64,000 nucleotides of DNA from Zhengitettix transpicula. Its lineage: Eukaryota > Arthropoda > Insecta > Orthoptera > Tetrigidae. Each line of letters starts with the position of its first letter. Within the stretch, counting starts at the first letter, position 1. Below, piece by piece: positions 58,933 to 64,000 of this stretch. The notes below the pieces were generated by a model, which worked only from the letters and a program-made list of their open reading frames with translations, did no database searches and was not told the DNA's origin. Location: NCBI GenBank assembly GCA_037074705.1, contig CM073591.1, positions 91,795,532 to 91,859,531 of the forward strand, written 5' to 3'. Made by a program: the position numbers and the translations under genes.

Positions 58933-61900
58933 TATAAAACATGTTATGAATTATCAGAAGTAAACTTCTATTTACGAATACGAATAAAACAATATTAATT
59001 GATACATGGCTAAAGTTCAAATTATCTCGTGTACATACATTCCACTTCCACAAACTTCTTCCTGTTATTTGTAGTTTATTTAGTTTATTAGCGTAAAACA
59101 CCATAAAATTAAGGAACAATTGTAGTTGGCAAAAGGCGAAAAACACGAAAGTTCTTAGAGGTAAAATTAACGTAAAGATGCAGGGAATATTCTGTGAGTA
59201 TGAAGTGCTGACAATTTAATTCTCAATTAAGTTAAAGCTGCATGGTTTGACACAACTAGCAGGCTTGGGAAAAGTGTAATGACACTTGCGCTGTAACTTA
59301 GCTTAATCTACAATTACTGGTGGGTCGTCGTTGAAGCATGTGCTGAGATTCAACATACCTCGTTCCTTCCACTAAAAAAACTTTTCCGCATATTGCTTTC
59401 CATAAGGTTTGTATGTTATAAACCGTTTGAAAATTCATTAATTTACACTTGAATTCTGGATCGTACAGAGCTCATCAGCTGTAATTACAATAATTTAAAA
59501 TTGGTCTCCCCGTCAATACAACTTTTTTTAAGTTCCACGAGAAACGCACAGATCCCGTTTTCCTATCCGACGTTTCGGACGAAATCACAATTATATATTG
59601 TAACTTGTCACATACAATAGGACACAACCGCACAACGCAACCACAGTAGTTTCTAAGTGACAGTCTGCCATATATATAATTTTTCTTTCAAGAAACTTAC
59701 CCATTATACTTAGTTTTATTTTACTCGTATGTTTTTATTATCGTCAGGGTATTGTTTATACGTTTCTATTGAATATTCATTTCTCAGAAGACTTACATTC
59801 ATTTATTCATGTAAATTATTTGTTGTTAACTGCAGGAAATAATAAATTCCTTCATTTTATTATCCTAGTAAATACCTTATTAACAAGTCTGAAGCCGGCG
59901 CAGACACTGTTTTGCTATGCACTGCTACTTACTTATTTATGACTAGAGTGCAGGCAAATCAGATCGTGTTTGTGTGTTGGTATCCGACTTCTGCTCAAAG
60001 CCTGACAATACGTTTCCTTCGGATATAATTATATATGCTATTACTTGCTTTTATGCATCTCGTCCTAAATATATTCAGTTCCACTGAACTTGGGTTTATA
60101 TTAATGTACTTAGATAACTCACCCACACAACAGATAATCATTGATATATGAGATGTTGTGGAATGTTTAAATGTGTTAATAAACAAAATTTAGACTCATT
60201 AACGTGATTTGGAGAAATCGAATAAAAATTCTGTTGCATATGACTTTGGGTATTAAAAATACATTTAAAATTGAACACGGAATTTTGGTGGCCTTTTAGA
60301 TGAATTTTTAATACTTTCGTGCTTCTACAGCACAGTTTTCATTGAAAGTCTGAGTCTCTAGATGGAAGAACGACATGCTAACTGTTAAGCGACACGACAT
60401 TGTATACAAACATTGACAGCCCGAGTTTTGTTTTGTTTTTATTAAAATTAACTGCTCTCAGTTTATAAAATATTGTTATTTGATAGCAGAGGCTTTTATC
60501 TATATTTTAAGAGGAAGTAAAAGTCTTCTCAATTTTCTTTTGATATGCAAGATGATTTTAGGTCACACCTTTACACAACAAGAATTGTTGTTGAATTATT
60601 CAGTGGGAGGAATCGGTAATTAAGTACAGAAAAACTGAAAAAAGAAAATTAAATCGAACATACAATTAATGTCGGAACGTCCAATGTAGCGGAATGTTTA
60701 ATTAAATTTTGTAATAGTATTAAAATAAATTTATTTTCACTTACTATCCATCCGTTCTCTTTGTGACAGTACAGATATCCTTCATTGAAAAAGTTTATAT
60801 GCTTCAGTATATTTAGTGTAACACAATCTACATAACACTTATCAGTAATAACTTTGAATTATGAATATAATGAGAGGAAATAGTCAAGTGCTCGAGGAAG
60901 TAGAAAAACCACATTATAATGTTAACATATGTTAATTTAACTAAAACATTTGTTAAGTTTATAGTGAGTAATTTTATCATGACAGTTTCTCCTTCCAAAA
61001 GTGTAACAGAAATGAATAGTACGCCAATTAATTAAATACACGCAGACCATTGGGTAGCAGAATTGAGAACGCGAAACTGCATTCTGAGAATTAAGAGAGT
61101 CCATTTATAAACTGTAGGATTGAAATTTTTCTCATCATACAATCGTAATCTACTGTAATGCAGAAGAAGGGACTGTAATATTTGGATGATGCATTTGTGT
61201 AACACTAGATTAATTATTTAAAAATGGATGAAACATTCTGATAATCTGTTCATTATATAATAAGTTGAAAGCGAATAAAGTAGTAGTAAGATATGATAAC
61301 CATTTTTAACAATGATATTTTCCCTTTAAATAGTCACATAATCTAGAGTGAAACTTGGTATCTCTACGACGCTTATTGAATACACGCACGTGTCACTACG
61401 AATTTTTTCTCGAAGAAATAAGGATACATTAAAGTAATCCTTTGGTTTGATGCACTTACAATTCTTTTACAAATCCCAAGTAATTAAAATACGGGCTTTA
61501 CAATAAATACGAATTGCGTTAAAGTCTTAAGCACTCTGGAAATAGTTCTCACAATTTGTTCTAAGATTGGTTCAAAATTACAATTAATTATCGGCAAGAC
61601 TTGCAGACGTCGAAACCCCGTTTCCATGGCTACGATTCAGTAAGTCCTTTTTGCCTAGATGAAAATGTATAATAAATATAGGATCATTTAGTAAATGCGG
61701 AGAGTCCATTGTAGGGAAAAACAATAATTGTTTGTAATAAGGCTAATAAATTCATAGTTGTGGACAAGAAGAAATTAATGAGTTCGGATCGCTCGATGTG
61801 CATACAAGTTATTTATATATTGAAAATAACCATATCCAACTGTAACAGGCGTAATTTTATGGAATACACTTTAATCGTTTAAAGCTACAATTCAGCAGCA

Positions 61901-61959
61901 TGTGGAATTACCTTTATGAGCGTAGGATGCCAAATGGTATTTCCAAGATGAGAGACATG
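58933..61959. other. Non-coding stretch, possible 5' part of the Penelope-like element
   Basis: The Penelope remnant would have its 5' region here on the minus strand, but only a CGTCCGAAACGTCGG-type palindrome (about 59566-59582 read as TCCGACGTTTCGGAC) hints at it. The rest is A+T-rich without recognised repeats; the frame at 59995-60186 has no motif. Confidence 0.35.
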
Positions 61960-62150
61960 TCAGCAACACCCATAAATATACTTCGGCGCTATAACGTCGG
62001 AATTTTTTTCTGTCGTGATTACTGGAGTGACGATGAGATTAACTTCAACAGGAAAATAGCCATACATAATTCAGCTTCTAGCACCACCGCTGAAACCTTC
62101 GCCATAGCAATGGCAGTTGAATACTGCCTGGAATCTTCAATAAACATTTT
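61960..62150 (+). pseudogene. LINE RNase H domain, N-terminal part
   Basis: The frame reads NVGIFFCRDYWSDDEINFNR, then IHNSASSTTAETFAIAMAVE (about 62067-62126) and SINIF, where the R insertion begins. S-TTAE-FAI--A is the second conserved RNase H block, with the catalytic Glu kept. The first catalytic Asp block (DGS-like) is not clearly seen upstream of 61980. The continuation INIFSDS... expected in relatives resumes at 63093. Confidence 0.7.
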
Positions 62151-63092
62151 TTTTAGGGCAACAGGCTACATGAGGGTAATCCACGTTGGGCAACTCCCCT
62201 TTAATAGCATAGGAAGGGATTTGAAAGGGAGGATGCGGAAGGGTAGAGCAAGGTAGCCAAGGGTTACTAGGGCCCCCGGGCTATATTTTAAGGATCCTAC
62301 CCGGCATTCGCCTAAAGAAATGCAGGGAAAACCCGAGAAAAACCTGCATCGGGTAGTCGGGCATTGGGTACTTGTCTCACGCCCTTCCGATAGCGGGAGA
62401 GGAGTTTGCTGTGGGGACGCAGCATTCCCTTCTCCGTGCCTCGACCAGTTTAGGAGACAGCTGGCCGACTATTCCAATGGGAATAGCGGACAACTCTTAC
62501 CGTATGCCCACGGTCTCTGACCCCGGAACATACACCTCTCAAAACAGGCCGAGGTGCCTCGGCTTGTGGGAACCTTTGTTCAAAAACGGAGAGAGGAAAA
62601 GGCATCCCCAAAGTTAGCTCCTTCCGTCTCCCCTACAAGGTTCTGCATGCCTCTCAGGTTCTGCCTGCGAGAGAATAACCCTCGCAGGAACCTTTGGAAC
62701 AGCAGATGCGGGTAGCTAACTTTATTCATTTTGATTCAGAGATTTGAGAAATTAGTAGTGAGAAAGAAGCAGATCCATCCAATAAATTATTTTAATTATG
62801 CCGCTTAAATGAACTCTTAATTTAAAATATGTGTTTAATCCATTAATAATTTAAATTAACTTAACCGCATTATCGGTGAACTTCAAATGATTTCAATAGA
62901 CCAATGTGTTTTGACTTTGGGCGTCGCGGAGAATTGGTTATATTATATTAAGGGTGTCGGGGTGGGCCTGTATTACTTCGCATAACTTAGTAATTACCAT
63001 TAAAATCAGATCGGGTCTGGAATTTTTTTTGGTTGGGAGAAAAATTAACATAATCTCGATGGACGTCTCGTATAAATCAAACTGTAGGCCGT
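62151..63092 (-). mobile_element. R retroposon copy R8, longest, nested in the I-clade LINE
   Basis: On the plus strand it begins with a T-run after AAACATTT, then GGCAACAGGCTACATGAGGG, and keeps every family landmark to CCGAGGTGCCTCGGC and CGGAGAGAGGAAAAGG (about 62600). Sequence to 63092 has no other counterpart in the window but must belong to the insertion, because LINE coding resumes at 63093. AAACATTT before and GAAAATTT after agree at 6 of 8 positions, a possible decayed target duplication. If so, this copy is about 940 bases and includes 5' sequence lost from the others. Confidence 0.7.
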
Positions 63093-63689
63093 GAAAATTT
63101 CCATGAGCGACAGACCTTTTGGGACCATCGACGCCATCAGAGCTAACCTACATCTCAGCAGTTCGCGAGGGAAATCCGTCTGGATCCCGGCTCATGCGGG
63201 CATCGCAGGGAAAACGAGGAGGTGGACGCACTGGCGGCCACTGCACAATAAGTTCTATCATCGTACGAAGCCCCAACCTGTACAGCCTCGGACATTCTAA
63301 ATGAATGTACAGGAGAAGTGGAGGGTAGCTGGAAGGACACGAGGAGAGGGGGAAATAACGGCTTCTTCCATCAGAACCTGTAAACATCAGCAGATCTGTG
63401 CCACCTCAACAACATCACAAGAAAACAACAAATAATAATCTCCAGAATTAGAACATTGCACACCCAACTCACTCACGAATATATTTTTTCCAGAACAGAT
63501 CAGCCCACCTGTGATGTATGTGATCAAGCCCTCACCATCCAGCATATTCTATTCGTATGCACAAAATATGAGGATATACGCAGGAACACTTTAACCGAGT
63601 TCTCTGGAGAAGACTTCTGCATACACACCACGGCGATCAAGAGCCTCCTGGAGTTCGTCTCCGACGCAAAACTGACATCCGCTATTTGA
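63093..63689 (+). pseudogene. LINE RNase H end and C-terminal Cys/His region
   Basis: It reads GTIDAIRANLHLSSSRGKSV, then WIPAHAGIAG, the last RNase H block (IP-H-GI-GNE--D). The GNEEVDALAATA continuation is present but in a shifted frame from about 63208. After a stop the protein goes on to IISRIRTLHTQLTHEYIF and CDVCDQALTIQHILFVC (about 63511-63561), a C-x2-C-x7-H-x4-C pattern usual at the ORF2 end of these LINEs. The final open piece is 63456-63689, ending in a stop. The frameshift and stop make it a pseudogene. Confidence 0.8.
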
Positions 63690-63803
63690 AACGTTGTTCA
63701 CAATTTGGAAATTTTCTAACCTTCTGTAACTTAGTTATGTAAACCTTTTAGAGGGTCACCAATAACCAACAGGTTGACGCGACCATAAATCAATTTAAAA
63801 AAA

Positions 63804-64000
63804 TCCAGACTACACCGAATAATTTATAGGGCACAGTTTATTTTATTTGAACATTTGGAACTCAATCCATCGTTAATGTTTATCTTGAATTATATTTTGC
63901 TTATAATTGATAGATACACTTGAATTTAAATATATTCTTCAATAGACTGAGTCCTATGTCTGTAGGGTGAATAGAGGGCGGTAAATCAACGTAACGGAAC
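63804..64000. other. Non-coding end of the window
   Basis: A+T-rich flank after the LINE; nothing recognised. Confidence 0.4.

Larger units (their letters stand above)
61960..63803 (+). mobile_element. I-clade LINE 3' part, split by R8
   Basis: Two pieces (about 61960-62150 and about 63093-63803) together make the end of an ORF2 with RNase H and a C-terminal Cys/His region, then a 3' untranslated part ending in an A-run (63797-63803). The intervening 62151-63092 contains the R8 retroposon. RNase H after the RT is a feature of I-group LINEs. The RT itself is not in the window. Confidence 0.75.

Noticed and set aside
59461..59490. CTGATGAG on the minus strand near the Penelope remnant, a perfect hammerhead first box
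   Set aside because: No suitable stem II and no GAAAC at the right distance; an isolated 8-base match is expected by chance.

Overview
The window looks like a gene-free stretch, intergenic or deep intronic, from a large, A+T-rich, transposon-loaded arthropod genome, most likely an insect. The reasons are decayed Jockey-type, I-type and CR1-like LINEs, Penelope-like fragments, many gypsy-like solo LTRs with a lysine-tRNA-like primer site, and the absence of any open reading frame that reads as a host protein. A cockroach/termite-like genome is my guess only. No rRNA, tRNA, CRISPR or bacterial-style operon was seen.

Layout. 0-5.2 kb: a foldback hairpin (FB1, 113-393), then a CR1-like LINE (1762-5135) that lost its endonuclease region and was later split by a solo LTR (3856-4892). 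5-13 kb: mostly featureless, with a G-rich tandem-repeat patch (6590-7450) and a diverged LTR (about 9960-10839). 13-21 kb: solo LTRs (13403-14380, 19407-20373), a repeat pair flanking the first of them, two copies of a poly(A)-tailed retroposon called R here, and foldback FB2. 22.8-25 kb: a Jockey-clade LINE with the longest open frame of the window (327 codons, RT core with FADD), and its 3' tail again at 29934-30190. 26-38 kb: three more LTRs, FB3 and R3. 40-45 kb: a GIY-YIG fragment of a Penelope-like element, a LINE C-terminus with a tetranucleotide tail, and a 674-bp segment bounded by 33-bp inverted repeats. 46.9-54 kb: four R copies. 57-59 kb: an LTR inserted into a TA microsatellite beside a Penelope RT pseudogene. 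62-63.8 kb: an I-clade LINE RNase H/C-terminal region split by R8.

The parts do not work together as a pathway. They form a layered insertion record: LINE first, then LTR (3.9 kb); LINE first, then R (62.15 kb). All LTR copies are solo or internally collapsed, with no gag or pol between them. Four have perfect 4-bp target duplications (ATAT three times, shown at L1, L3 and L8; TTAT once, at L5). The most unusual observations are the shared LTR-PBS-LTR-end arrangement in two copies, the R family and its nested insertion, and a 12-base motif shared by the foldback repeats and a different inverted-repeat element. Several base-balanced islands without repeat character may be conserved regulatory DNA.
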